Source: Deltaproteobacteria bacterium
GTDB taxonomy: Bacteria; Myxococcota_A; Polyangia; JAAYKL01
NCBI GenBank assembly: GCA_029565915.1
Contig: JAKQNG010000124.1
Coordinates: forward strand, 1 to 37,375
Reading direction: 5' to 3'
Length of the DNA stretch: 37,375 nucleotides
Shown: in pieces, positions 17,062 through 24,412 of the stretch
Layout of the letters: every line of letters begins with the position of its first letter
Position numbering within the stretch: position 1 is the first letter of the stretch
Notes under the pieces: generated by a model
Seen by the model: the letters and a program-made list of their open reading frames with translations, nothing else
Told to the model about the DNA's origin: nothing
Database searches by the model: none
Made by a program: the position numbers and the translations under genes

Positions 17062-18617
17062 CGCGTCTCCCATCTCCAGCCGGCGCTGAGCATTCCGGCA
17101 AAATCGATTCGATGGACCCACCCTTTGTCAGTTACCTGAAACATCCTCCCGCCGGCTCCCGCATCCAGGGCGAAGTAGAATGCGCCGACCGGCAGTTCGA
17201 CGCCTGCGTTTCCCGACCAGGCGAACGACGATGTGTGCCGCAGATGTCCGTAGCGGGGGGACTGGAACATGTGCTCGTAGCCGAGGAGGAAATACGCCCG
17301 CAGGTACAGGCCGCCCGCCTTCCATGCGTGGCCGGTGCCAAGGGATGCGCCGAGGTCCCGATATCCGGTGGACAGTCCCGCGTCCTTTGCCATGGCGGTC
17401 GTCAGTCGGAGTTGCGGTTCGATGCCGCTGCGGTGGCGCAACCGGTAATGCAGGACACCGCCGAAGGAGGCCATCATGCCGTTCAGCGGGCCGCTGCGCC
17501 ACAGGCCTCCCGCGCCCAGTCGGTGGGACCAACGTTGTTCACTGAGGCGGAACAATCCGCCCCGGGCGATGGATTCTTCAAGGGCCACGCTGGCGAAATC
17601 GTCCGCGCGCAGCGTCGTCGTGCCGCTCTCCACAGCGAACTCCGCAAGTCGAACGGCGCCGTTGCCCTTGACGATGAACAGCCGGTAGTCGCCCGGTGGG
17701 ACGCTGAACCAGGTACTTTCGCCCCGGACCAGCTCCGCTTCCGCGAGGATGGTTTCCCCGGCACCGTCCTGCAGCAGGAGGCGTCCGGACTCCAGAAAGG
17801 GAACCTCGATGCGCGCCATGGATGTCTTCAGCCTCGTCAGCACGATTTCGCCCCGTCCCTTCAATTCGAAGTCGTACATGGGGTGCTGGCTGATGCCCAC
17901 GTTTTCCGTTGTGAAGGACAGGGTGCGGGCATAGGCGTAGCGGTAGGCCTCCTGCAGTGTGATGAGGCCGTCCCCGTTGGCGTCCCCCTGTCCGCGCAGG
18001 GCGGAGGTGAGGTGATGGGTAAAGAAGGCGCCGCGCAGCTCGCGGGATTCCTGGCTCAGCTCATTGCCCGCGCTGGAGGTGATAATGGCATATCCGCGGG
18101 AGGCCACGGCGTCATTGACGCGGATGTCAAAGTTTCTGCCGCGGGAAGCGCCCCGCGTGGAAATCAGGGCGCCGCTGTGGCACGAATCGATGAACGCCAG
18201 ACGGACGGGGACCTTTGAGTCCACCAGAAACCGCCGCAGTCGGGAAAAGGGAATGGTCGTTCCGGCCAGTTCGAGAAATGCGCCTTCCGCGTGGCCGGAG
18301 AAGTACAGGAGCAGCATGGTGTTGCTGCCGGTTTTTTCACTGCGGCGGCGGGCTGCCTGTTCGATCTGTTTCAGCGCCTGCCACACCGCATCGGCGGGCT
18401 GGTCCACCAGAAGGATTGTATTGGGCGCGTCGAATCCGCCCTGACCGATGAGCAGGTCGTGCATTTTGCGGGCATCCCGCACCGCGTAGCGGAGTGGTTC
18501 GGAATCGGCGAGGCCCGTGTTGTTGCCGATGATGACGGCAAAGCGATCCGGATCCGCCAGGGAGGTGACAGGCGCCAGCAGAAAGGCGCAGAGGCAGATG
18601 GGAAGGATCCGCGTCAT
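17058..18617 (-). CDS. Exported caspase-like (C14) protease fused to a C-terminal outer-membrane-barrel-like region
   Basis: A 519-residue protein. A Sec signal peptide (1-21, cleavage after SLA) precedes a caspase/metacaspase domain (about 24-265). The domain opens with RFAVIIGNNTG and has the catalytic His at H109 (LLYFSGHAEG) and Cys at C146 (AFIDSCHSGA). DANGDGLITLQE (212-223) looks like an EF-hand calcium loop. Residues about 270-350 form a small beta domain resembling PEGA/carboxypeptidase-regulatory modules (WFSVPPGDYRLFIV). The last 150 or so residues alternate polar and hydrophobic positions with Gly and aromatics (GGLYLRAYFLLGYEHMF, AFYFALDAGAGGRMF) and end in AGWRWETR, as in an outer-membrane beta-barrel. 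The catalytic dyad appears intact. Metacaspases usually cleave after Arg or Lys; the specificity here is unknown. It overlaps both neighbours by 4 bases. The barrel call is inference from pattern. Confidence 0.85.
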   Translation of the reverse strand: MTRILPICLCAFLLAPVTSLADPDRFAVIIGNNTGLADSEPLRYAVRDARKMHDLLIGQGGFDAPNTILLVDQPADAVWQALKQIEQAARRRSEKTGSNTMLLLYFSGHAEGAFLELAGTTIPFSRLRRFLVDSKVPVRLAFIDSCHSGALISTRGASRGRNFDIRVNDAVASRGYAIITSSAGNELSQESRELRGAFFTHHLTSALRGQGDANGDGLITLQEAYRYAYARTLSFTTENVGISQHPMYDFELKGRGEIVLTRLKTSMARIEVPFLESGRLLLQDGAGETILAEAELVRGESTWFSVPPGDYRLFIVKGNGAVRLAEFAVESGTTTLRADDFASVALEESIARGGLFRLSEQRWSHRLGAGGLWRSGPLNGMMASFGGVLHYRLRHRSGIEPQLRLTTAMAKDAGLSTGYRDLGASLGTGHAWKAGGLYLRAYFLLGYEHMFQSPRYGHLRHTSSFAWSGNAGVELPVGAFYFALDAGAGGRMFQVTDKGWVHRIDFAGMLSAGWRWETR

Positions 18618-19351
18618 GGACTCGTTGTAAAGGAAACCACTTCAATCATCGTGTCGTCCGGCAGGGCGGTGCCGGTGTCCGCCGCGCGAAGGATCGCGGA
18701 GTTGTCCAGATGCTGCTCTCTCTTTGCCAGGGCGACGAGGAGACGATAGTCGCTGCGGGCGCTGTCCAGGACGATGCTCCCGGGCAGCAGGTGTTCCCCC
18801 GGACCGTCGAGGAACAGCCAGTCGCCCCCGTCGGCCGGATCGGGGTAGAGCACCATCACGCCGCCCGCCCCGTCGATCAGCAGCACCCGCAGGTAGCCCG
18901 GTGCCGCAGTGGTGATCGTGAACCGCATGGCGTCGGAAGGGGCTGCCTTGCCATCGGTGAGTTCGAAGACGCCATCACCCCGGCGGATGGTGACCTTCAC
19001 GGCGAGATTGCCCTTGAAGGCGACGTCCGCAACGTCGTTGCGCTGCGTCCAGCGGTACAGACCGGCGCCGAGGGCCAGCAGGGCCACCGCGGCCAGCGCT
19101 GAGATGGTGATCGCCACGTGCCTGCGGATGCCCACCCGTGCCGGTTCGCGTTCGAGCGCCGCGCGGAGGCGTTCGTTGTGGCCCGGCATGCCCGCTTCAT
19201 AAGCGGCTTCGTTGTCGCAGATGTTCCGCAGTACGGCAGGGCAGGCGGGGCAGGCCAGCAGGTGGGATGCAATCTGTTTCTTTTCCGGATCCGTTACCCG
19301 GTCCTTGTGAAACCGGACGAGGGTGAATCGCGATGGACAGTTGTCACTCAT
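18614..19351 (-). CDS. Membrane-spanning zinc-finger anti-sigma factor with periplasmic DUF4384-like domain
   Basis: A 245-residue protein. The cytoplasmic N-terminus has the zinc anti-sigma motif HxxxCxxC (H30, C34, C37 in ASHLLACPACPAV), known to bind cognate ECF sigma factors. One transmembrane helix lies at about 79-99. The periplasmic part (about 110-245) contains GYLRVLLIDGAGGVMVLYPD and LPGSIVLD, resembling DUF4384, a domain often found beside bacterial caspases. The ATG at 19351 overlaps the end of the sigma gene by 8 bases; a longer open frame extends into that gene and was not used. Its stop overlaps the caspase start. I infer that it holds the sigma factor at the membrane until a periplasmic signal releases it. 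Confidence 0.85.
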   Translation of the reverse strand: MSDNCPSRFTLVRFHKDRVTDPEKKQIASHLLACPACPAVLRNICDNEAAYEAGMPGHNERLRAALEREPARVGIRRHVAITISALAAVALLALGAGLYRWTQRNDVADVAFKGNLAVKVTIRRGDGVFELTDGKAAPSDAMRFTITTAAPGYLRVLLIDGAGGVMVLYPDPADGGDWLFLDGPGEHLLPGSIVLDSARSDYRLLVALAKREQHLDNSAILRAADTGTALPDDTMIEVVSFTTSP

Positions 19352-19853
19352 GGTCAGCATCCTCCAGTTCCTGTGCAATCGCCCGCAGGCGGGTCAGCCG
19401 CTTCACGACGGCCCGTCGCGAAATGCCCAGCGATTGCGCCACTTCTTCCTGGCTCATGCCGCCTCCGAAGTGCGCCAGGAGAATCTGCATGCTGCGGTCG
19501 TCGAGTTGCCGGGACAGTTGCTCGAGGACGCGGCGTGCGTGCATGGCGCGGGCCGGATCCGGTTTCAATGAACCATATTTTTCAATGTGTTCATCGGGGA
19601 CGGCGCCTTTTCTGGACGCGGTCCGCAACATCTTCAGGCACACGTTCGTTCCGATGCGGTAGAGCCAGGGAAGATGGCTGTCGCCGTACGTGAACGAATC
19701 CATTGCCCGGAACGCGGACAGAAAGGTTTCCTGCACGGCATCCTCCGCCGCAATGCGATCCCGCAGGATGCGCAGGCACAGATCGTAAATCACACCGGCG
19801 TACTCGCGGTGCAGCGTTTCGATCTGCGAGATGCGTTCTGTTCCGCTTCCCAT
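19344..19853 (-). CDS. ECF-type RNA polymerase sigma factor
   Basis: A 169-residue sigma-70 family factor with only regions 2 and 4. Region 2 is at about 12-85: HREYAGVIYDLCLRILRDR, then EDAVQETFLSAFRAM, then LPWLYRIGTNVCLKMLR. Region 4 (about 110-160) has the helix-turn-helix MSQEEVAQSLGISRRAVVKRL. The start is the ATG at 19853; an in-frame TTG at 19862 is possible. It is the first gene of a four-gene operon with its anti-sigma, a caspase and a lipoprotein. ECF factors usually transcribe their own operon, and a candidate promoter is noted at 19909-19936. The regulon is unknown. Confidence 0.9.
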   Translation of the reverse strand: MGSGTERISQIETLHREYAGVIYDLCLRILRDRIAAEDAVQETFLSAFRAMDSFTYGDSHLPWLYRIGTNVCLKMLRTASRKGAVPDEHIEKYGSLKPDPARAMHARRVLEQLSRQLDDRSMQILLAHFGGGMSQEEVAQSLGISRRAVVKRLTRLRAIAQELEDADHE

Positions 19854-19908
19854 GGTCTTCAATCCCGGTTCTGCTGTTGCTGGGAACCGTTGCGCTGATT
19901 CCGTGTGG

Positions 19909-19936
19909 TTACGAACCTATTGAAACCGCAGTTCTT
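19909..19936 (-). promoter_or_regulatory. Candidate ECF-type promoter upstream of the sigma factor gene
   Basis: On the minus strand AAGAAC (19931-19936) is separated by 17 bases from CGTAA (19909-19913). Many ECF factors recognise a -35 with GAAC/GGAAC and a -10 containing CGT or GTC at 15-17 bases, and autoregulate. The match is short. No second copy of the same pair was seen in the window, so this remains a weak candidate. Confidence 0.25.
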
Positions 19937-20017
19937 TCGCAACAGGGAAAGTTTCGTTGCCTGCGGACGCGAATTCCCCTCTGGTCTCCGGCCCGTTTTC
20001 CGGGCTATGAGACAATC

Positions 20018-20497
20018 ATGACGATGGCACCGTTCACCATTCGAAGCGAGGCAGATACGGAAACGTTCGGACGCGCCCTGGCCGGTGGGCTGCGCCCCGG
20101 GGACGTGGTGGGGCTCTGCGGCGATCTGGGCGCCGGCAAGACCTTCCTGTCGGGTGCCATTGCCCGGGCCATCGGCGTGCCGGCATCCACGCCGGTCACC
20201 AGCCCCACGTTTACGCTCATCAACGAATATCCGGGAGGACGGATGCCCGTGTATCACATGGATCTCTATCGGCTGGGCAGCCCGCACGACCTGTATGAAC
20301 TCGGCCTGTGGGAATACTACGGTGGCGACGGGGTGTGCCTCGTGGAATGGTGTGATCGGTTCAGTGACCTGTGGCCCGATGATGCCCTTGTCCTCACCAT
20401 TGCCCTGGGGACCGGGGAGACCCGGACGATTTCCGCAGCCGGACAGGGTCGCGGAGCCGAACTGGTGACGTTTCTGCAGTCGGCGTTTCATTCATGA
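20018..20497 (+). CDS. tsaE: TsaE, ATPase of tRNA threonylcarbamoyladenosine (t6A37) synthesis
   Basis: A 159-residue P-loop ATPase that activates the TsaB-TsaD complex for t6A modification of ANN-decoding tRNAs. The Walker A is GDLGAGKTFLSGAIARAIG. Further family blocks are SPTFTLINEY, VYHMDLYRL and the acidic CLVEWCDRF. Length is normal. The open frame extends far upstream but that part is shadow sequence over the sigma gene; the ATG at 20018 (or 20024) fits the family N-terminus. The Shine-Dalgarno is weak. A hairpin with a T-run follows at 20512-20541. Confidence 0.93.
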   Translation: MTMAPFTIRSEADTETFGRALAGGLRPGDVVGLCGDLGAGKTFLSGAIARAIGVPASTPVTSPTFTLINEYPGGRMPVYHMDLYRLGSPHDLYELGLWEYYGGDGVCLVEWCDRFSDLWPDDALVLTIALGTGETRTISAAGQGRGAELVTFLQSAFHS

Positions 20498-20511
20498 ACG
20501 GCGGATAGTCC

Positions 20512-20541
20512 CGCAGATGCCGGTATTCTGCGCTCCTTTTT
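20512..20541 (+). terminator. Probable Rho-independent terminator after tsaE
   Basis: CGCAGA (20512-20517) and TCTGCG (20527-20532) form a 6-bp stem with a 9-base loop. Four bases later there is a run of five T (20537-20541). It sits 14 bases after the tsaE stop. The T-run overlaps the -35 of the next candidate promoter. Confidence 0.4.
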
Positions 20542-20568
20542 GACGGATTGTCCGGCCCATGACAGAAT
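20540..20568 (+). promoter_or_regulatory. Candidate sigma-70 promoter of the NtrC-type regulator
   Basis: TTGACG (20540-20545), a 17-base spacer and CAGAAT (20563-20568) match the -35 at 5/6 and the -10 at 4/6. Transcription would start near 20575, before the ATG at 20609. This argues against the earlier in-frame starts at 20540 and 20567. Confidence 0.4.
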
Positions 20569-20608
20569 GTCACATGCGCGTTGCCCTGATGCAACGGCCC
20601 GGAGGTCC

Positions 20609-21955
20609 ATGGATTTGTCACAGACGACCATTCTGATTGTAGACGATGACCAGAATAACCTGCTCGCGCTGGAAAAGGTGTTTATCCGGGAGGACATGCG
20701 GGTCCTTGCCGCCCGGACGGGCGCCGACGCCGTGGCCGCCTGCCGGGCACACAATGTGGATGTCGTACTGACGGACATGCGGATGCCGGGCATGGACGGC
20801 CTCGCGCTGCTCGAAAATCTGTCGACGGTGTCGCCGGACAGCCAGGTGGTCCTCATGACCGCTTATGGCACGGTGGAACTCGCGGTGGAGGCCATCAAGA
20901 AAGGCGCCTACGATTTTGTCGAAAAGCCGGTGAAGCGCGCCGCCATTGTGAAGACTGTGCGTCGGGCTGCGGAGAAGCGGCAGCTGGTGATGGAGAACCG
21001 CACATTGAAGGAGCGACTGCAGACAGTGGCAAGGCGGACGGTGGTGGGCAACAGCCCTGTATTCCGGCGGACCCTCGAAACTGCGGCGCAGGCTGCCCCG
21101 TCCGTCGCCACCATTCTCATTACCGGCGAGTCGGGAACCGGCAAGGAAGTGATTGCCCGCTACATCCACGAAAACAGCGCCCGGGCAAACCGTCCCTTCG
21201 TGGCGGTGAACTGCGCGGCCCTCCCCGAATCCATCCTCGAAGCCGAGCTGTTCGGCTATGAAGAGGGCGCCTTCACCGGCGCGGTCAGGAGTCGCGACGG
21301 GCGATTTGCCCTGGCGGACGGTGGCACCATTTTTCTCGACGAAGTGGCCGAGATGAGTCCTCCCGTACAGGTGAAGCTGCTGCGAATTCTGCAGGAGCGG
21401 GTGGTGGAACCGCTGGGCGGAACGGCCAGACCGCTGGACGTGCGGGTGCTCGCCGCGACCAATCGGGACCTGGAAAAGGAAGTGGAGAAGGGGGCGTTCC
21501 GCGAGGACCTGTTCTACCGGTTGAATGTGATTGTCATCGACATGCCGCCGCTGCGTCAGCGGATGGACGATGTGCCCGTACTGGTGGATGCGTTCATCCG
21601 TCGTTACGCGGAGCTGAACGGGCGGAAGGTGGACGGGATGACCCGCGCTGCGATGGAGGTATTGACCGGCTATTACTGGCCGGGCAATGTGCGGGAACTG
21701 GAAAACGTCATTGAGCGGGCCGTGGTGCTGGCCCGGGCACCGGTTCTCGACGTGGATGATCTGCCGGCGAAGATCGCGCAGGAGGAGCGCTATCAGGGCC
21801 AGCTCACCATCAGTGTGGGCACCCCGCTGGACGAAATTGAGCTGCGGGTCATCCGGGAAACCCTTCGCCACACGGGCGGGGACAAGAAGCGGGCGGCCCA
21901 GCTGCTGGGCATCGCGGCGCGCACCATCTATCGCAAGCTCGACGCGCTGGAGTGA
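20609..21955 (+). CDS. Sigma-54-dependent response regulator (NtrC family)
   Basis: A 448-residue, three-domain regulator. The receiver (about 5-120) has ILIVDDDQ and phosphoacceptor D56 in VVLTDMRMPGMDG. The AAA+ domain (about 145-380) has Walker A GESGTGKE, the sigma-54 contact loop EEGAFTGAV, Walker B GGTIFLDEVAEM and the R-finger region EDLFYRLNVI. The Fis-type HTH at the C-terminus includes GGDKKRAAQLLGIAARTIYRK. It should activate sigma-54 promoters after phosphorylation. No partner histidine kinase is adjacent, so it is an orphan here. GGAGG lies only 3 bases before the ATG, a short spacing. Its last 28 bases overlap the end of lgt on the other strand. Confidence 0.93.
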   Translation: MDLSQTTILIVDDDQNNLLALEKVFIREDMRVLAARTGADAVAACRAHNVDVVLTDMRMPGMDGLALLENLSTVSPDSQVVLMTAYGTVELAVEAIKKGAYDFVEKPVKRAAIVKTVRRAAEKRQLVMENRTLKERLQTVARRTVVGNSPVFRRTLETAAQAAPSVATILITGESGTGKEVIARYIHENSARANRPFVAVNCAALPESILEAELFGYEEGAFTGAVRSRDGRFALADGGTIFLDEVAEMSPPVQVKLLRILQERVVEPLGGTARPLDVRVLAATNRDLEKEVEKGAFREDLFYRLNVIVIDMPPLRQRMDDVPVLVDAFIRRYAELNGRKVDGMTRAAMEVLTGYYWPGNVRELENVIERAVVLARAPVLDVDDLPAKIAQEERYQGQLTISVGTPLDEIELRVIRETLRHTGGDKKRAAQLLGIAARTIYRKLDALE

Positions 21956-22854
21956 GGTGAATCGGCATTCCGGCCGGGGCGCCATCGCCGATAGAAGCAG
22001 GCCGCAACCACCGCGGTACCGATTCCGATCCACTGGGAAACGGACAGCCCGGCGAGCATTCCCCGATCGACGTCGCCGCGCAGGCATTCCAGGATCGCCC
22101 GGGTAGCCCCGTAGTACATGGTGAAGGCGAGAAACAGCTGCCCCGTAAAGCGGTTCTTGCGTCTGGACAGGAGCGCCAGCAGGGCAAAGGCGATCCAGCC
22201 GTTGAGGGAGAACAGGATCTGCGTGGGGTAGACAGCAAGGGATTCGGTTGCACCCGGGGCAATCAGCCCTTCGTGCAGGTGGAGCAGATAGGCCGGAGCG
22301 CCCTGCAGGGAGGAGATGCCGTTGTCGACGTGATGCTGCAGCCAGGGAAAGCGCTGTTGCCAGTCGGGAAAGCGGATGCCCAGGTGGTGGACAAATGCCG
22401 GTGCCGAGGCGGGAACCGGTGCGCCGTGGTCGCATCCGTACAGCAGGCATCCGATGCGCGTGATGCCCAGTCCCGCAGCGACGGATGGAATGAAGAGATC
22501 GGCGACGGCAAGAAACGCAAGCGACATCCGCCGTGAGGCCAGCGCAACTGCAGCGGCGCCGCCCAGGAAGCCGCCATAGGCAACCATGCCGCCCCGGGAG
22601 GGCAGCAGGAACGACAGCGGATCAGAGATGGAATAGAAGCGGGGAGCCAGGGCGATGTGCAGCACTCGCGCGCCGAGCAGTCCGCCCAGAATGCCGATGA
22701 GGACCAGCCGGTCGATGCTGGCGCGGGAGATGCCGGCGGTGGCGGCGCTCCTCCGGACCAGCAGCCATCCGGTGACCACAGCGATGCCCAGCAGGACACC
22801 ATAGGCATGAATCGGCAGGTCGATGCCGGGAATGGTGAATAAAACCGGATACAT
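21928..22854 (-). CDS. lgt: Prolipoprotein diacylglyceryl transferase (Lgt)
   Basis: A 308-residue inner-membrane enzyme that transfers diacylglycerol from phosphatidylglycerol to the lipobox cysteine of prolipoproteins. Family blocks seen are PIHAYGVLLGIAV, GGLLGARVLHI, RGGMVAYGGFLGG and the signature GLGITRIGCLLYGCDHG (about 128-144) containing the essential-arginine region, followed by YPTQILFSLNGW. About seven hydrophobic segments are visible. The ATG at 22854 starts at the usual MYPVLFTIPG. It is divergent from three exported proteins, two of them lipoproteins that would be its substrates, as are the other lipoproteins in this window. The 3' end overlaps the NtrC-type gene by 28 bases, tail to tail. 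Confidence 0.9.
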   Translation of the reverse strand: MYPVLFTIPGIDLPIHAYGVLLGIAVVTGWLLVRRSAATAGISRASIDRLVLIGILGGLLGARVLHIALAPRFYSISDPLSFLLPSRGGMVAYGGFLGGAAAVALASRRMSLAFLAVADLFIPSVAAGLGITRIGCLLYGCDHGAPVPASAPAFVHHLGIRFPDWQQRFPWLQHHVDNGISSLQGAPAYLLHLHEGLIAPGATESLAVYPTQILFSLNGWIAFALLALLSRRKNRFTGQLFLAFTMYYGATRAILECLRGDVDRGMLAGLSVSQWIGIGTAVVAACFYRRWRPGRNADSPHSSASSLR

Positions 22855-22978
22855 GGTGGCACAATGGTCCGGCCCGTCGCGAATGAAAAGACAAATCTGG
22901 AAAATGCAGTATAGTGGGGCGCATTCAACATCCACAGTGGGTCCGCCGGCTGCGGCATGCCACAGAGAGGAGAATGAT

Positions 22979-23668
22979 ATGTTGAAGTTTGTTGGAAGAG
23001 GTCTGATTGGAACGGCGATGCTGACCGCCATGCTGGTGGGATCGTCCGCTTCCGCCCAGGAGGCGAGAGCAGCCGGGAAGCCGGAGACGGCGGGAAAAGC
23101 GACGACGGTGGAAAAAGGGGCGAAGCCGGTGGACGGGGCTGCGAAAGGTGCGGCACCGGTGAGGACGACAGCGGGTCCGGCGGAAGCCGGGAAGCCCGAA
23201 GCGCGGGGAATGGCCATGGGCCAGGGAAAGGACGAGGGCGGCCTGGCGCTCGGTAAAGGGAAGGACGAGGGCGGCCTGGCAGTTGGAAAAGGTCACGCGG
23301 AAGGTGATGCGGCGGCCGCCGAGGGCAGCGCGGACAGCGATTCTTCGGCGCAGACCGAAGAACAGAAGAAGGCCGAGCGCGCGGCGCGACGGGCAGAACG
23401 GCGGGAAAAGGTGCAGGCCAGGCTGGCAGAGCTTCGCGGCAAGGCGGAGCACACGCAGGCGGTTGAAAAAGCAAAGGAAAAAGTTGATCCCCTTTCGCGG
23501 GAACAGCGCAAGCACATCCGCCGGATGAGCCGTCTCGATCGCCTCGCCGCGGTGGCGACGGAGAACCAGAACGCCCAGCTGGCCGAGCGGGTGACCGTAC
23601 TTCGAACAAAGGAAACCGAGCGCCATGACCGGGCAGTGCAGCGGTTGTCCGCGAAAGCGGCGGAATAG
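22979..23668 (+). CDS. Secreted highly charged protein with 11-residue repeats and C-terminal helix
   Basis: A 229-residue protein of no recognised family. The ATG has GAGAGGAG about 6 bases upstream. A signal peptide (about 1-26, ending SSASAQ) is followed by an Ala/Gly/Lys-rich region. Glycine-rich repeats at about 82-110 (GKDEGGLALGK then GKDEGGLAVGK) match at DNA level. The second half (about 128-229) is rich in E, K, R and A and likely a long alpha-helix or coiled coil (QKKAERAARRAERREKVQARL in part). It is probably periplasmic. It is followed 11 bases later by an acidic lipoprotein, so the two may interact electrostatically. No function is assigned. Confidence 0.75.
   Translation: MLKFVGRGLIGTAMLTAMLVGSSASAQEARAAGKPETAGKATTVEKGAKPVDGAAKGAAPVRTTAGPAEAGKPEARGMAMGQGKDEGGLALGKGKDEGGLAVGKGHAEGDAAAAEGSADSDSSAQTEEQKKAERAARRAERREKVQARLAELRGKAEHTQAVEKAKEKVDPLSREQRKHIRRMSRLDRLAAVATENQNAQLAERVTVLRTKETERHDRAVQRLSAKAAE
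23228..23280 (+). repeat. Direct repeat of 20 bases with 33-base period inside the secreted-protein gene
   Basis: AAGGACGAGGGCGGCCTGGC occurs at 23228-23247 and again at 23261-23280. The period of 33 bases keeps the reading frame and encodes an 11-residue unit. A third, degenerate unit (GKGHAEGD) follows. Confidence 0.8.
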
Positions 23669-23678
23669 GGAGGACACC

Positions 23679-23927
23679 ATGAAAAACGCAATTCGACACA
23701 TTATGACCATCCTGTCCGCGGCGGTGCTGGCCGTGGCGTTCGCCGCCTGTGGGGAGACGGCTCCAGTCGTGGTGGAAGAACCCGCGCCCGCAGCCGGGTT
23801 GACTGCCGAGGAAGAGAATGCCGTGAAGGCCGAGGAACAGCTCGCCGCTGAAGACGCGATTGACGAAGAAAACGCCGATGCGGAAGCTGCTTCCCTGGAA
23901 GCTGAAATTACCGGCGACAAGGATTGA
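23679..23927 (+). CDS. Small acidic lipoprotein
   Basis: An 82-residue protein. The signal peptide and lipobox (LAVAFAACGE) place the lipidated Cys at about 24. The mature part is almost only E, A, D and short hydrophobics (EEENAVKAEEQLAAED), strongly acidic and probably disordered or helical. The ATG at 23679 has AGGGAGG about 7 bases upstream. It lies 11 bases after the basic/charged secreted protein, and its stop overlaps the next gene (TGATG), so the three form one unit. No family is recognised. Confidence 0.72.
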   Translation: MKNAIRHIMTILSAAVLAVAFAACGETAPVVVEEPAPAAGLTAEEENAVKAEEQLAAEDAIDEENADAEAASLEAEITGDKD

Positions 23928-24403
23928 TGACGATGATCGCCGCAGGACGCCTTTCCTTCCGGGCATCGATGATCGCGCTGTTGCTGTGTGGATGCGGCAG
24001 CGCCCCGGCCAATCAGGCATCCGGTGAGTCCGGCAGCACCGCAGTGGTGCAACCGGCTGCATGGGCAGACCTTTCCTTTGGAGAGCGCCAGCAGTACATG
24101 AAGGACACCGTGATGCCCGAAATGCGCGGTCTGTTCGCGCAGACACATCCGGATTTCGGATGTAAATCCTGTCATGGCGACAACGCGGCGTCGGTGAACT
24201 GGGCCATGCCCAACACGCTGGCTCCCCTGGATCCACAGCGTATGCCCTTCGAATCCGACGTTGAGGACGAACGGAATGCGGCCCTCTGGATGAAGGAAAC
24301 AGTGGTTCCCGCCATGGCGCGCCTGCTCGACGCAACGCCCTTCGATCCAGCCACTGGACAGGGCTTTGGCTGTTTTTCCTGCCACGCGAAAAAACTGCAG
24401 TAA
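23927..24403 (+). CDS. Diheme c-type cytochrome lipoprotein
   Basis: A 158-residue exported protein. The N-terminal hydrophobic stretch ends in a lipobox-like LLLCGCGS, so it is probably lipid-anchored. Two heme-binding CxxCH motifs are present: CKSCH at about 80 and CFSCH near the C-terminus. Each is preceded by a similar segment (MPEMRGLFAQTHPDFGC and MARLLDATPFDPATGQGFGC), which suggests internal duplication. The spacing and the AMPNTLAPLDP block resemble small periplasmic c-type cytochromes of Deltaproteobacteria. The electron partner is unknown. The start overlaps the preceding stop; ATG 23933 is an alternative. It converges with the radical SAM gene, 9 bases apart. Confidence 0.8.
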   Translation: MTMIAAGRLSFRASMIALLLCGCGSAPANQASGESGSTAVVQPAAWADLSFGERQQYMKDTVMPEMRGLFAQTHPDFGCKSCHGDNAASVNWAMPNTLAPLDPQRMPFESDVEDERNAALWMKETVVPAMARLLDATPFDPATGQGFGCFSCHAKKLQ

Positions 24404-24412
24404 GTACCCTCT

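Noticed and set aside
19703-20017. Long N-terminal extension of TsaE
   Set aside because: It lies over the sigma gene and is unrelated to the family, whose proteins are about 150-160 residues.
22887-22915. TATAGT (22910-22915) as -10 of the charged secreted protein gene
   Set aside because: The -35 at 17 bases is AAAGAC, a poor match; a promoter must be near but this one cannot be defended.
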